From contig NZ_LR134269.1 of the NCBI RefSeq assembly GCF_900636385.1, positions 744,001-808,000 on the forward strand: a stretch of 64,000 nucleotides of DNA, given 5' to 3'. The stretch comes from Staphylococcus warneri (lineage in GTDB: Bacteria > Bacillota > Bacilli > Staphylococcales > Staphylococcaceae). The notes beneath the pieces were generated by a model. That model had not been told where the DNA came from. It saw only the letters and a list, made by a program, of their open reading frames with translations, and made no database searches. A program made the position numbers and the translations under genes. Shown here one piece after another: positions 8,083 to 17,481 of this stretch; within the stretch, counting starts at the first letter, position 1; each line of letters opens with the position of its first letter.

Positions 8083-8529
8083 ATGACAAATCATAATGAA
8101 GTAGTAAAAGAATTAAACCAACAAGTTGCTAACTGGACAGTTGCTTATACTAAATTGCATAACTTCCATTGGTATGTAAAAGGACCTAATTTCTTCTCAT
8201 TACATGTGAAATTTGAAGAGTTATACAATGAGGCTGCACAATATGTAGATGATTTAGCAGAACGTATTCTAGCAGTTGGTGGTAATCCTGTTGGAACATT
8301 GAAAGAAAGTCTAGATATGTCAATCGTTGAAGAAGCTGGCAAAGGTTACGCTGCTGAACAAATGGTTGAAGAATTATCTAAAGATTTCACAAACATTTCA
8401 AAACAATTAGAAAATGCTATTAAGGTAGCAGGTGACGCTGGCGATGATGTATCTGAAGATATGTTTATCGGTATGCAAACGTCAGTAGATAAACATAATT
8501 GGATGTTACAATCTTATTTAGGTAAATAA
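8083..8529 (+). CDS. mrgA: Dps-family ferritin-like DNA-protecting protein (MrgA)
   Basis: 148-residue subunit of the dodecameric Dps cage, which oxidises and stores Fe(II) and compacts DNA under oxidative stress. The inter-subunit ferroxidase residues are visible: H in LHNFHWYVKG, H in FSLHVKFEELYNEAAQYVDDLAER (with D and E ligands). The length matches staphylococcal MrgA. AAAGGAG precedes the ATG. The upstream promoter carries two PerR-like boxes. Transcribed alone, convergent with deoD. Confidence 0.94.
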   Translation: MTNHNEVVKELNQQVANWTVAYTKLHNFHWYVKGPNFFSLHVKFEELYNEAAQYVDDLAERILAVGGNPVGTLKESLDMSIVEEAGKGYAAEQMVEELSKDFTNISKQLENAIKVAGDAGDDVSEDMFIGMQTSVDKHNWMLQSYLGK

Positions 8530-8544
8530 GACGACTATAAAATT

Positions 8545-8590
8545 AAGCTAAGAGGGACTTTGATTAAGAAAGTTCCTCTTAGCTTTTCAA
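8545..8590 (+). terminator. Terminator of the Dps gene
   Basis: 16-bp stem (AAGCTAAGAGGGACTT paired with AAGTTCCTCTTAGCTT, one G-U) followed by TTTT. First of three consecutive hairpins. Confidence 0.85.
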
Positions 8591-8592
8591 AA

Positions 8593-8644
8593 AAGATTTT
8601 ACTAAATAACAACGCCATTGTTTCTTGTTATTTAGTAAAATCTT
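8593..8644. repeat. 20-bp perfect inverted repeat between the Dps gene and deoD
   Basis: 8593-8612 and 8625-8644 are exact complements with a 12-base loop. It is the middle of three hairpins in a 160-base convergent intergenic space. It has no obvious T-run of its own on the plus strand; on the minus strand it could act as a second terminator for deoD. Confidence 0.75.
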
Positions 8645-8652
8645 AATAAAAG

Positions 8653-8689
8653 GACCAAGCACATCTATTAAAAGTGCTTGGTCTTATTT
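8653..8689. terminator. Hairpin terminator at the 3' end of deoD
   Basis: Perfect 10-bp stem GACCAAGCAC / GTGCTTGGTC. T-rich sequence lies on both outer sides (TCCTTTTATT on the minus strand), immediately after the deoD stop. Confidence 0.75.
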
Positions 8690-9400
8690 TTATTCAGCTA
8701 TTTCTAATGCAATTTCCATCATTTGTGTAAATGATGTTTGACGTTCTTCTGCAGTTGTTGCTTCATCTCGTAAGATATGATCGCTTACTGTGAAAACGCC
8801 TAATGCTTTTTTACCAGCATGAATGGCATTTAAATATAACCCAGCTGATTCCATCTCAATGCCTAAAATCCCCATTTTCTTCCATGCATCATTAAACGTT
8901 TCATCTGCATTGTAAAAAGTATCTGATGATAAAACGTTACCAACATGAGATACTGCGCCGATATTATCAGCAGCAAGTTTTGCTTTTGTCACTAAATCAA
9001 AGTCAGCGATAGGTGCAAAATGACCAGGAATTTGATATTGATCAACATAATTTGAGTTAGTAGATGCAGCTTGTGCGATGATGACATCATATAAATTTAC
9101 ATGTTCTTGTAATGCACCACATGAACCCACGCGGATGATTGTGTCTACATCAAAGAAATTATAAAGCTCATACGAATAAATACCTATACTAGGTATACCC
9201 ATACCAGAACCCATAACTGAAATCTCTTTACCTTTATATGTTCCTGTATATCCAAACATATTACGAACTTCATTGAATTGTTCAACATTTTCTAAGAAGT
9301 TATCAGCAATGTATTTTGCACGTAGTGGATCACCTGGCATTAATACTGTTTTAGCGATTTTAACTCCATTAGGTTGAATATGAGGTGTGCCTTTTGTCAT
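8690..9400 (-). CDS. deoD: Purine-nucleoside phosphorylase, DeoD type
   Basis: 236-residue hexameric PNP that phosphorolyses purine (deoxy)ribonucleosides to free base and (deoxy)ribose-1-phosphate. Seen: the N-terminal phosphate-binding MPGDPLRAKYIA segment, GSGMGIPSIGIYSYEL, RVGSCGALQ, the nucleoside-binding EMESAGLY, and the catalytic Asp in TVSDHILRDE. Divergently transcribed from deoC-pdp-deoB, whose products handle the sugar phosphate released here. RBS AGGAGAAG. Confidence 0.94.
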   Translation of the reverse strand: MTKGTPHIQPNGVKIAKTVLMPGDPLRAKYIADNFLENVEQFNEVRNMFGYTGTYKGKEISVMGSGMGIPSIGIYSYELYNFFDVDTIIRVGSCGALQEHVNLYDVIIAQAASTNSNYVDQYQIPGHFAPIADFDLVTKAKLAADNIGAVSHVGNVLSSDTFYNADETFNDAWKKMGILGIEMESAGLYLNAIHAGKKALGVFTVSDHILRDEATTAEERQTSFTQMMEIALEIAE

Positions 9401-9495
9401 TTGTTATCTTCTCCTTAATTACATGATTATGTTTAAGATAACATTTGTTTAAATTTATTGCTAATTTTTGTACTATATAGTTGAAGGGTATGTTT

Positions 9496-9511
9496 AACGA
9501 ATGCATTCGTT
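9496..9511. promoter_or_regulatory. 16-bp perfect palindrome between deoD and deoC
   Basis: AACGAATGCATTCGTT is exactly self-complementary and sits in the 165-base divergent promoter region about 55 bases before the deoC start. It could be the operator of a deoxynucleoside-responsive regulator; no such regulator gene is in the window. Confidence 0.45.
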
Positions 9512-9565
9512 CACCGCATGAGTTGGACGAAAATAGCATTTTAAATAAGTGAGGAGGACCTTTTA

Positions 9566-10228
9566 ATGAATTATGCAAAATATATAGACCACACACAGTT
9601 AAAACCTGAATCAACACGTGAACAAATCGATAAAATAATCAGTGAAGCTAAGGAATACGGTTTTAAATCGATTTGTGTTAATCCAACACACGTGGAGTAT
9701 TCAGCAGAACAATTAAAAGGAACAGACGTATTAGTATGTACTGTCATCGGTTTTCCACTCGGTGCATCGACTAAAGAAGTAAAAGCATTTGAAACGAAAA
9801 ATGCCATTGAAAATGGTGCTAAAGAAATTGATATGGTGATTAATATTGGTGCATTAAAAGATAAGCGCTTTAACGATGTCAAAGAAGATATAGAGAGCGT
9901 AGTGACTGCAGCGAATGGTAAGACGGTTAAAGTCATCATAGAAACTGTCTTATTAACAGATGAAGAAAAGGTAAAAGCATGCGAGCTTGCAAAAGAAGCG
10001 GGTGCACATTTTGTTAAAACTTCTACAGGATTTGCTGGTGGAGGTGCTACAGCTGAAGACGTTAAATTAATGAAAGATACAGTCGGTGATGCATTAGAAG
10101 TCAAAGCTTCAGGCGGTGTACGTAATTTAGAAGATTTTAATCGCATGTTAGAAGCAGGTGCGACACGTATTGGCGCGAGTGCAGGTGTACAAATTATTCA
10201 AGGGTTAGAATCAGATTCAAGTTATTAA
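9566..10228 (+). CDS. deoC: Deoxyribose-phosphate aldolase
   Basis: 220-residue class I TIM-barrel aldolase cleaving 2-deoxyribose-5-phosphate to acetaldehyde and glyceraldehyde-3-phosphate. The Schiff-base lysine is in [14 protein letters not shown] (near residue 150), the second catalytic lysine is in VKASGGVR, and the proton-relay Asp lies in [22 protein letters not shown]. First gene of deoC-pdp-deoB-doxX. Confidence 0.95.
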   Translation: MNYAKYIDHTQLKPESTREQIDKIISEAKEYGFKSICVNPTHVEYSAEQLKGTDVLVCTVIGFPLGASTKEVKAFETKNAIENGAKEIDMVINIGALKDKRFNDVKEDIESVVTAANGKTVKVIIETVLLTDEEKVKACELAKEAGAHFVKTSTGFAGGGATAEDVKLMKDTVGDALEVKASGGVRNLEDFNRMLEAGATRIGASAGVQIIQGLESDSSY

Positions 10229-10291
10229 TTCATCTCATTAAAGTAAAGAAGCGCAAATCAAGAAACAATCATCTAAAAAGGGGCTGTTTTT

Positions 10292-11593
10292 ATGAGAATG
10301 ATAGATATTATTGAAAAGAAACGTGACGGGAAATCATTAAACAAGGAAGAAATCGACTTCTTCATCAAAGGCTATACCAATGGAGATATACCAGATTATC
10401 AAGCGTCAAGTTTAGCTATGGCAATCTTCTTTCAAGATATGAATGAAGAAGAGCGTGCTCACTTAACAATGGCAATGGTTAATTCTGGAGATGTCATCGA
10501 TTTATCTGATATTGAAGGGATTAAAGTAGATAAACATTCTACAGGTGGTGTTGGTGATACAACAACATTAGTACTAGCACCATTAGTGGCTTCAGTAGGT
10601 GTTCCAGTAGCTAAAATGAGTGGTCGTGGATTAGGCCATACAGGTGGCACAATTGATAAATTAGAGTCTGCGAAAGGTTTTCATGTTGAATTAACTGAAG
10701 ATGAATTTATTAAGTTAGTCAATGAGAACCAGGTCGCAGTTATGGGACAATCTGGTAACCTAACACCGGCAGATAAAAAGTTATATGCATTAAGAGATGT
10801 TACTGGAACTGTCAATTCTATTCCTTTAATCGCATCTTCAATCATGAGTAAAAAAATTGCAGCTGGAGCTGACGCAATTGTTCTAGATGTAAAAACAGGT
10901 AGTGGTGCATTCATGAAGACACTGGAAGATGCCGAAGCTTTAGCGCATGCGATGGTAAGTATTGGTAATAACGTTGGAAGAAATACAATGGCGATTATTT
11001 CTGATATGAGTCAACCTTTAGGTAACGCGATTGGTAATGGCTTAGAGCTAAAAGAAGCAATTGAAACACTACAAGGACATGGTCCAGATGATTTAACAGT
11101 ATTGGTACTTACATTAGGTTCACAAATGGTTGTACTTGCTAAAAAAGCAGATAATTTAAAAGATGCACGTGAATTATTAGAAGCAGCAATTCAATCTGGT
11201 AAAGCTTTAGATAAATTTAAAACTTTTATTAGTAATCAAGGCGGCGATGTAAGCATAATAGAACGTCCTGACAGTCTTGAAGATGCGAAATACAAAATTG
11301 AATATACTGCTCAAAAGGATGGTTTTATATCAGAAATGGTGGCTAATGAAATTGGGGTTGCATCAATGATGTTAGGTGCAGGTAGACAAACTAAAGAAGA
11401 TATCATCGATTTAAGTGTGGGTATCGTTTTAAATAAAAAAGTCGGCGATAAAGTAAATGCTGGTGAGTCTATCCTAACCATCCATAGTAATAAAGAAAAT
11501 GTAAATGATATATTTGATAAATTAAACGAAAGTATTAAAATTGATAGTGAAGGTTACACACCAACATTAATACACAAAATAATTACCGAGTAG
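10292..11593 (+). CDS. pdp: Pyrimidine-nucleoside phosphorylase
   Basis: 433-residue homodimeric phosphorylase of thymidine, uridine and deoxyuridine. The signature [22 protein letters not shown] at about 82 is complete, as are [15 protein letters not shown] and the C-terminal alpha/beta subdomain. It lies 63 bases after deoC and 11 bases before deoB; the products feed DeoB and then DeoC. Confidence 0.94.
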   Translation: MRMIDIIEKKRDGKSLNKEEIDFFIKGYTNGDIPDYQASSLAMAIFFQDMNEEERAHLTMAMVNSGDVIDLSDIEGIKVDKHSTGGVGDTTTLVLAPLVASVGVPVAKMSGRGLGHTGGTIDKLESAKGFHVELTEDEFIKLVNENQVAVMGQSGNLTPADKKLYALRDVTGTVNSIPLIASSIMSKKIAAGADAIVLDVKTGSGAFMKTLEDAEALAHAMVSIGNNVGRNTMAIISDMSQPLGNAIGNGLELKEAIETLQGHGPDDLTVLVLTLGSQMVVLAKKADNLKDARELLEAAIQSGKALDKFKTFISNQGGDVSIIERPDSLEDAKYKIEYTAQKDGFISEMVANEIGVASMMLGAGRQTKEDIIDLSVGIVLNKKVGDKVNAGESILTIHSNKENVNDIFDKLNESIKIDSEGYTPTLIHKIITE

Positions 11594-11604
11594 GAGATGT
11601 AAAT

Positions 11605-12795
11605 ATGACTACACCATTTAAACGTGTGCATCTAATTGTGATGGACTCAGTTGGTATTGGCGAAGGACCTGATGCGGCAGCATTTAATGATGAAGGTTCA
11701 CATACTTTAAAGCATACACTTGAAGGTTTTGATCAGTCATTACCTCATTTAGAAAGATTAGGATTAGGAAATATCGATCAATTACCAGTTATCTCAAGTG
11801 TTGAGGAACCTCAAGCTTTTTATACAAAATTAAGTGAAGCTTCAGTAGGTAAAGATACAATGACAGGGCACTGGGAAATAATGGGATTAAATATTATGCA
11901 ACCATTTAAAGTATACCCTGATGGTTTTCCTGATGAATTAGTTCATGAAATTGAAAATATGACAGGTAGAAAGGTCGTTGCTAATCGTCCTGCGTCTGGT
12001 ACTCAGATTATTGACGAGTGGGGCGAACATCAAATGAAAACTGGTGATTTGATTGTATATACAAGTGCTGACCCAGTACTTCAAATTGCGGCACATGAAG
12101 ATGTGATCCCTTTAGAAGAACTATATGATATATGTGAGAAAGTGAGAGAGTTAACTAAAGATCCTAAGTATTTAATTGGCAGGATTATTGCTCGACCATA
12201 TGTTGGTGAACCTGGTAACTTTACACGCACATCTAATCGTCACGACTATGCATTAAAGCCGTTTGGTAAAACAGTTATGAATGCATTAAAAGATAACGGT
12301 TATGATGTTATTGCAATCGGAAAAATTAATGACATCTATGATGGTGAAGGTGTAACTGAAGCTATCCGAACTAAAAGCAATATGGATGGCATGGATCAAT
12401 TAATTAATGTTGTAAAAAAAGATTTCAATGGATTAAGTTTTCTTAATTTAGTTGATTTTGATGCACTATACGGTCATCGTCGTGATAAGCCAGGATATGC
12501 ACAAGCAATCAAGGACTTTGATAATCGATTGCCCGAGCTTATCGACAACTTAAATGAAGATGATTTAGTAATTATTACAGCAGATCATGGTAATGATCCA
12601 ACAGCTGAAGGTACAGACCATACTAGAGAGTATATACCTGTACTAATGTTTAGTCCGAAAATCAAAAAGTATCATGAATTACCTGGAGATACAACATTTA
12701 GTTCATTAGGTGCAACAATTGCAGATAATTTCAACGTAGAAATGCCCGAATTTGGAAAAAGTTATTTAAAAGAAATGGGAGTGGAACACGAATGA
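11605..12795 (+). CDS. deoB: Phosphopentomutase
   Basis: 396-residue alkaline-phosphatase-superfamily enzyme converting (deoxy)ribose-1-phosphate to the 5-phosphate. Metal and phosphate-acceptor motifs are present: [12 protein letters not shown] near the N-terminus, the Thr of [12 protein letters not shown], and [19 protein letters not shown] at the C-terminal metal site. RBS AGGAGATG. It bridges Pdp/DeoD to DeoC. From memory, S. aureus carries its deoB at another chromosomal site, so its presence here is a species marker. Confidence 0.94.
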   Translation: MTTPFKRVHLIVMDSVGIGEGPDAAAFNDEGSHTLKHTLEGFDQSLPHLERLGLGNIDQLPVISSVEEPQAFYTKLSEASVGKDTMTGHWEIMGLNIMQPFKVYPDGFPDELVHEIENMTGRKVVANRPASGTQIIDEWGEHQMKTGDLIVYTSADPVLQIAAHEDVIPLEELYDICEKVRELTKDPKYLIGRIIARPYVGEPGNFTRTSNRHDYALKPFGKTVMNALKDNGYDVIAIGKINDIYDGEGVTEAIRTKSNMDGMDQLINVVKKDFNGLSFLNLVDFDALYGHRRDKPGYAQAIKDFDNRLPELIDNLNEDDLVIITADHGNDPTAEGTDHTREYIPVLMFSPKIKKYHELPGDTTFSSLGATIADNFNVEMPEFGKSYLKEMGVEHE

Positions 12796-13142
12796 AATTT
12801 CTAAGATGGTTATTAGGTATTAGTTTTGGAACAGCAGGTGTATTACATTTTACGAGAGAAAGACAGTTCAGAAATATAGTGCCTGATTATTTACCTTTAC
12901 AAAAAACAGCAGTACTTGTAACTGGTGTTTTTGAAATATTCTTTGGTATCGCATTACTTATTAAACGCCCAGCAAGCTGGTTGAAAAAAGGAATAAATCT
13001 ATTCTTATTAGCAGTTTTACCTGCCAATGTTTATATGGCTAGAAAAAAACTACCACTTGGTGATAAAGAAGTGCCAGCATGGGCATTATGGTTACGTTTA
13101 CCATTACAATTTGTACTTATTAGTCTTGTAAAAAAATTATAA
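12792..13142 (+). CDS. DoxX-like small membrane protein
   Basis: 116 residues, four hydrophobic segments, and the family-typical GTAGVLHF near the start with PANVYMA in the C-terminal third. Overlaps the deoB stop by four bases (ATGA), so it is translationally coupled to the deo operon. Its function is unknown; DoxX-like proteins have been linked to redox and thiol metabolism, but nothing here proves that. Confidence 0.8.
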   Translation: MKFLRWLLGISFGTAGVLHFTRERQFRNIVPDYLPLQKTAVLVTGVFEIFFGIALLIKRPASWLKKGINLFLLAVLPANVYMARKKLPLGDKEVPAWALWLRLPLQFVLISLVKKL

Positions 13143-13152
13143 AATTAAATAA

Positions 13153-13192
13153 GCCAGGATGTTAGCTTCATTACTAACATTCTGGCATTTTT
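13153..13192 (+). terminator. Terminator of the deo operon
   Basis: 13-bp stem GCCAGGATGTTAG / CTAACATTCTGGC (one G-U) followed by ATTTTTA. Confidence 0.85.
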
Positions 13193-13193
13193 A

Positions 13194-13296
13194 AAAGTAT
13201 TTTAAAGTAAAATGACATGTTAATAAGGAGTATTGTTGACGAGACGCCTGAGGGAGCAGTGCCAGTCGAAGACCGAGGCTAAGACGGCACCCTAGG
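13194..13296 (+). repeat. Dispersed intergenic repeat, copy A
   Basis: About 100 bases: AT-rich left part (AAAGTATTTTAAAGTAAAATGACATG...), then GTATTGTTGACGAGAC and a GC-rich 50-base core from CCTGAGGGAG to GGCACCCTAGG. The core recurs in inverted orientation at 46714-46763 with one substitution. The GC-rich core has GTGCC/GGCAC complementary ends and can fold. It resembles repeats I know from intergenic regions of staphylococci. The 98 bases after it (13297-13393) hold only a short hairpin (AGAAACTGATT / AATCAGTTTCT). Confidence 0.8.
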
Positions 13297-13394
13297 TAGG
13301 GACCCAATACAAAGAAACTGATTAAATCAGTTTCTACAAGTAATGCAAGTTGGTCAAAGCGATGTCAGTCAATATGTAGTATTAAATATAAATA

Positions 13395-13438
13395 AAGCAC
13401 AATGATGATTTGAAATTTCAAATCATCGTTGTGCTTTT
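13395..13438. terminator. Hairpin shared by repeat copies; luxS terminator
   Basis: Near-perfect 18-20 bp palindrome AAGCACAATGATGATTTGAA / TTTCAAATCATCGTTGTGCTT (one mismatch). It lies just beyond the luxS stop and has T-rich flanks on both strands. A similar hairpin (46632-46673) accompanies repeat copy B. Confidence 0.75.
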
Positions 13439-13485
13439 ATATTGATATTTATGTCATAAGTTCTTATTTTTATACAAATATTGTT

Positions 13486-13956
13486 TTATTGAGCATTGCC
13501 AAAAACATCGTGCCATTGATTACGCTTATCTAAGAACGCTTGTGCGATTTCTTTAGCGCCTTCAAGTGAATGACTAGCAGCCCAACCACATTGTACTTCA
13601 TTACATGCAGGGACTTCTGTTGCATTTAAAACATCATATAGAGTTTTTTCAACAATATCTAATACATCTTCATAATCATCATGGTTAATAAAAGATACAT
13701 AAAATCCTGTTTGACAACCCATTGGGCTTAAGTCTACTACTTTATCTGTATGGTTTCTGATGTTTTCTGCCATTAAATGCTCTAGTGAATGTAAACCAGG
13801 CATTTCCATATGTTCTTTGTTAGGTTGTTTAAAACGAATATCATATTTGTTAATTTTGTCACCATTTAATCCTTCCATTGTACCTGCTAATCGAATAAAT
13901 GGTGCAACTACTTTTGTATGATCTAAATTAAAACTTTCTACGTTCATTTTAGGCAT
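13486..13956 (-). CDS. luxS: S-ribosylhomocysteine lyase (LuxS)
   Basis: 156-residue Fe/Zn enzyme of the activated methyl cycle. It splits S-ribosylhomocysteine into homocysteine and the AI-2 precursor DPD. The metal ligands are visible: HSLEH (HxxEH, near residues 56-60) and the cysteine in NEVQCGW near 126; the catalytic Cys lies in MGCQTGFY. I take the ATG after GAGGAGGAAAATATA; the longer ORF start has no ribosome binding site. Convergent with the deo operon. Confidence 0.95.
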   Translation of the reverse strand: MPKMNVESFNLDHTKVVAPFIRLAGTMEGLNGDKINKYDIRFKQPNKEHMEMPGLHSLEHLMAENIRNHTDKVVDLSPMGCQTGFYVSFINHDDYEDVLDIVEKTLYDVLNATEVPACNEVQCGWAASHSLEGAKEIAQAFLDKRNQWHDVFGNAQ

Positions 13957-14202
13957 TATATTTTCCTCCTCAAATATACGAAACAACTATATTATTAATA
14001 ACTAAATTGTAACAATACTGTTTTGTTTTTACAATTTCGAGGTAACAGTATCTTATGTTAAATTTACAAGTTTGAATAGTGAGAAAATTGTGTAAATATT
14101 TATAAATGTAATGACATTTAAATCTAAATCCGATAGAATAAGTAATAATTAATTGATAGATGTGGTCATTATAGTGCAGTCGTAGAATGGGAGTTAGGTA
14201 AT

Positions 14203-15390
14203 ATGAGTAAGAAACAAGATATATTAGATTATATTGAAAACAATAAATATGATTATGTAGAAATGAGTCATCGAATACATGAAAGACCAGAACTTGGTAA
14301 TGAAGAAATTTTCGCTTCAAGAACATTAATTGATTGTTTGAAGACGAATGGATTTGAAATTGAAACAGATATTGCTGGGCATGCCACAGGATTTATTGCA
14401 AGATATGAATCAAAGAATGAAGGTCCAACCATTGGCTTTTTAGCAGAATATGATGCATTACCGGGATTAGGTCATGCATGCGGACATAATATTATCGGTA
14501 CGGCAAGCGCATTAGGTGGTATTGCTTTAAAGCAGGTCATTGACGATATTGGCGGTTCAGTTGTGGTACTTGGATGTCCAGCAGAAGAAGGCGGAGAAAA
14601 TGGAAGTGCTAAAGCATCATATGTTAAAGCAGGTATCATTGATGAGATTGATATTGCATTAATGGTACATCCAGGAAATGAAACTTACAAAACAATAAAT
14701 ACATTAGCTGTAGATGTATTAGATGTTAAATTTTATGGAAAAAGCGCACATGCTTCTGAAAATGCGGATGAAGCTCGAAACGCATTGGATGCTATGATTT
14801 CATATTTTAATGGTGTAGCACAATTAAGACAACATATTAAAAAGAGTCAACGTGTACATGGGGTTATTTTAGATGGTGGTAAAGCAGCGAATATTATACC
14901 TGATTATACACATGCTCGCTTTTACACAAGAGCCACAACAAGAAAAGAATTAGACGTTTTAACAGAAAAAGTAAAACAGATAGCAAGAGGTGCGGCAATT
15001 CAAACAGGTTGTGATTATGAATTTGGTCCAATTCAGAATGGTGTGAACGAGTTAATCAAATCACCAAAATTAGACGATTTATTTGAAAAATATGCTATTG
15101 AAATGGGGGAAGCAGTCATTGATGATGACTTTGGATATGGTTCAACTGATACAGGTAATGTAAGCCATGTTGTACCAACTATACACCCACACATTAAAAT
15201 TGGATCAAGAAATTTAGTAGGACATACCCACCGATTTAGAGAAGCAGCAGCTAGTTTACAAGGTGATCAAGCACTCATCAAAGGCGCAAAAATTATGGCC
15301 TTAATGGGATTGGAAATAATTGAAAACCAAACATTATTCGATGAAATAGTTGAAGAACATCATCATATGAAAGGACATGTGAAATCATGA
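14203..15390 (+). CDS. M20-family amidohydrolase (AbgB/PM20D2-like)
   Basis: 395-residue cytosolic metallo-amidohydrolase. Motifs: YDALPGLG (83-90), HACGHN (91-96), PAEEGGENG (126-134) with the catalytic Glu, and the metal-ligand His in MVHPGNE. The HACGHN form (Asn where hippurate-hydrolase relatives often have Asp) and flanking GLG...IIGTA are those of the AbgB/PM20D2 branch, which hydrolyses amide bonds of small N-acyl or dipeptide substrates. The lid/dimerisation domain spans roughly 180-295. Its last four bases overlap the next gene's ATG, so ligase and hydrolase are made together. Substrate unknown. Confidence 0.82.
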   Translation: MSKKQDILDYIENNKYDYVEMSHRIHERPELGNEEIFASRTLIDCLKTNGFEIETDIAGHATGFIARYESKNEGPTIGFLAEYDALPGLGHACGHNIIGTASALGGIALKQVIDDIGGSVVVLGCPAEEGGENGSAKASYVKAGIIDEIDIALMVHPGNETYKTINTLAVDVLDVKFYGKSAHASENADEARNALDAMISYFNGVAQLRQHIKKSQRVHGVILDGGKAANIIPDYTHARFYTRATTRKELDVLTEKVKQIARGAAIQTGCDYEFGPIQNGVNELIKSPKLDDLFEKYAIEMGEAVIDDDFGYGSTDTGNVSHVVPTIHPHIKIGSRNLVGHTHRFREAAASLQGDQALIKGAKIMALMGLEIIENQTLFDEIVEEHHHMKGHVKS

Positions 15391-16580
15391 GTGAAAACGT
15401 ATATAGTCCCAAATTAACATTAAGCGATTTATATAATGATGATGTTGTTTATACATCTAGGCCTTCCTATATATCTAATCCATGGCTAAAGCCTGATGAA
15501 CATCAATCTAATTTTTTAACTGGTCGAGAGCTGTTAATTGCGAATCAGTTTCCAGTTATTGTACATGAAGCAAGTGTAACTTCTAAATTAGAGACATTAT
15601 TTAAAGAGGTGGGTAAACAAATTCCGCCTCATATTTATCAGTTTAGAGATCAACAAACTTATGAATCTTTAATAAAAAAATTGGCATATGAAAATAATAA
15701 AAAATTATATTTCCAATATATTCATGATGACGATGTACTAGAGAAGTCATACTATGCATTAAATAAAGATGTGTTTGTAGCGCTTAACAACAAGGCGAGA
15801 ATTCCGGAATGGACAGATGGTAAATACCTTCCAAAGAGAGAGATTGTTCCTATAGAGTCTTTCAAAGATGCAATAAAGAATTGGCAATATCCTTTTGTTA
15901 TTAAACCAGGGGATGATTTACCAACCGCAGGAGGATATGGTGTGATGATTTGTTATAATGATCATGATCTTGCCGAAGCTCAAAAGCGCATCGAGGAAGC
16001 AACGGAAGCAACTGATCAATTAATTATTGAACAAAAAATTGAAGCTGTACAAAACTATTGTGTTCAATTTGCTTATTCTGAAGACATCGGTATTCAATAT
16101 CTAGGTACTGCTCGACAATTAACAAATGATTATGGTTTCTATAATGGTAATGAAAATGTAGATGATGTGCCACAACATGTCATAGATGCAGGTCGAGAAA
16201 TTATGTCAATCGGTGTAAGCTTAGGTTTCTTTGGTGTTGCGGGATTCGATTTGTTGTTAGATGAAAACAATGACGTATACGCTATAGATTTAAACTTTAG
16301 ACAAAATGGTTCAACTAGTATGTTACTCTTATCGGACGAATTAACAGACGGATATCATAAATTCTATAGTTACTTTTCAGATGGAGATAATAATCATTTC
16401 TTCAATACCATCTTAAAATATGTGAAAAAAGGTGTTCTATATCCTTTATCTTATTATGATGGTGATTGGTATGGTAAAAATAAGGTGAGCTCTAGATTCG
16501 GATGTATTTGGCATGGTAAAGACAAAGCATCGATTCAAAAATTGGAGAAAGCATTTTTAGAAGAATTAAAAGCTAAATAA
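15387..16580 (+). CDS. ATP-grasp ligase of unknown substrate
   Basis: 397-residue protein. The ATP-grasp core spans about 125-340: nucleotide-binding lysine in PFVIKPGDD (K173), glycine loop AGGYGV (181-186), hinge acidic LIIEQKIEA (213-220), and metal/phosphate residues FDLLLDE (287-293) and DLNFRQNGS (301-309). The family joins a carboxylate to an amine or thiol through an acyl-phosphate. The N-terminal 120 residues and C-terminal 60 match nothing I can name. ATGA overlap with the M20 gene shows a two-gene operon; together they suggest synthesis and trimming of a small amide or dipeptide. Confidence 0.8.
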   Translation: MSENVYSPKLTLSDLYNDDVVYTSRPSYISNPWLKPDEHQSNFLTGRELLIANQFPVIVHEASVTSKLETLFKEVGKQIPPHIYQFRDQQTYESLIKKLAYENNKKLYFQYIHDDDVLEKSYYALNKDVFVALNNKARIPEWTDGKYLPKREIVPIESFKDAIKNWQYPFVIKPGDDLPTAGGYGVMICYNDHDLAEAQKRIEEATEATDQLIIEQKIEAVQNYCVQFAYSEDIGIQYLGTARQLTNDYGFYNGNENVDDVPQHVIDAGREIMSIGVSLGFFGVAGFDLLLDENNDVYAIDLNFRQNGSTSMLLLSDELTDGYHKFYSYFSDGDNNHFFNTILKYVKKGVLYPLSYYDGDWYGKNKVSSRFGCIWHGKDKASIQKLEKAFLEELKAK

Positions 16581-16586
16581 TATTGT

Positions 16587-16634
16587 GAAAACTCTTGAAA
16601 TTTAAGTGATAGGCTTAAGTTTTAAGAGTTTTTT
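16587..16634 (+). terminator. Terminator of the M20/ATP-grasp operon
   Basis: 19-base arms AAAACTCTTGAAATTTAAG and CTTAAGTTTTAAGAGTTTT pair with two wobble or mismatched positions; a T-run follows. Confidence 0.82.
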
Positions 16635-16759
16635 TAAAAAAGGAAAAATGAAAAAAGTGAGCGTCAAGTATACCATTCTTACCTTATTGACTAACATTAA
16701 TGAGTATTTTAATATTTTAAGTAAGGAATAAAAGAATATCTATGAATCGAGGGTGTAAA

Positions 16760-17425
16760 ATGTCTTACAAAGAGGAATCGTTTTTCAAAGAAATGTTAAT
16801 AAATGAGTATATTTATTTTGCTTCAAAAAATAAAAAAATAGTACGTTTAATGAAAAATGAACAGTCCTATGTAGCTGTATGGACAGATACAGACACTGCG
16901 AAGCAATATTTAGATGAAAACGACATCAATTACGATAAAGTAATACAATTAGATTTAGATCGCTTTGTCGCATATGATTTAGAAGAATTATTTGATGAAA
17001 CGGATAAGGTAATGATCAATACGACAAACAATAATGAAGGTGAACTTGTCAATATCTATGATGTCACTAGAGAATTGATGTCAGAATTGGATAAAATCAG
17101 AGTGAAAGAATTTGTTAGAGATGTAGCGAAATATGATCATGTATATGGGTTAACTAATAAGAATGAAAAAAATTTTATTTTAATAGATGATGGAAGAGAA
17201 GACAAACCACAAATTATGCCGGTGTGGAGCTTAAAAAAAAGAGCTCAAAAAGTAAAAGACGAAGACTTTGAAGAATGTGATTTAATTGAAATTGAAGCCA
17301 GTGTTTTTGGCGAATGGTTAGATAAATTACGTGATGATGATAAAGGCGTTGGAATAGACTTAAAACCAGGTGTTATCGGAACAATAGTATCAGCCCAAAA
17401 ATTATCTAACGAAACAACTTTTTAA
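16760..17425 (+). CDS. Tandem DUF2750-like protein
   Basis: 221-residue acidic cytosolic protein built of two related halves. Each half contains a V-W-(T/S)-x-x-x-x-A strand-helix unit followed by an (I/V)-x-L/E-x-x-x-F segment (AVWTDTDTAKQYL...LDRFVAYDL; PVWSLKKRAQKV...ASVFGEWLDKL). This is the DUF2750 pattern; function unknown. The start is the ATG after GAGGGTGTAA; another in-frame ATG lies six codons upstream. Monocistronic. Confidence 0.72.
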   Translation: MSYKEESFFKEMLINEYIYFASKNKKIVRLMKNEQSYVAVWTDTDTAKQYLDENDINYDKVIQLDLDRFVAYDLEELFDETDKVMINTTNNNEGELVNIYDVTRELMSELDKIRVKEFVRDVAKYDHVYGLTNKNEKNFILIDDGREDKPQIMPVWSLKKRAQKVKDEDFEECDLIEIEASVFGEWLDKLRDDDKGVGIDLKPGVIGTIVSAQKLSNETTF

Positions 17426-17438
17426 TAAAATAGAAAAA

Positions 17439-17479
17439 GAGGTTGAGACATTAAGTATTTGTCTCGACCTCCTTTTTTT
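17439..17479. terminator. Bidirectional terminator between DUF2750 gene and coaW
   Basis: 12-bp stem GAGGTTGAGACA / TGTCTCGACCTC with one G-U, and T-runs on both strands. Confidence 0.88.
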
Positions 17480-17481
17480 GT

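Noticed and set aside
9571..10146. 191-codon minus-strand ORF opposite deoC
   Set aside because: Lies entirely inside deoC; composition is that of an antisense shadow and there is no ribosome binding site.
13970..14326. 118-codon minus-strand ORF upstream of luxS
   Set aside because: Overlaps the 5' end of the M20 gene; Y/H/I-rich composition typical of antisense AT-rich sequence, no family resemblance.
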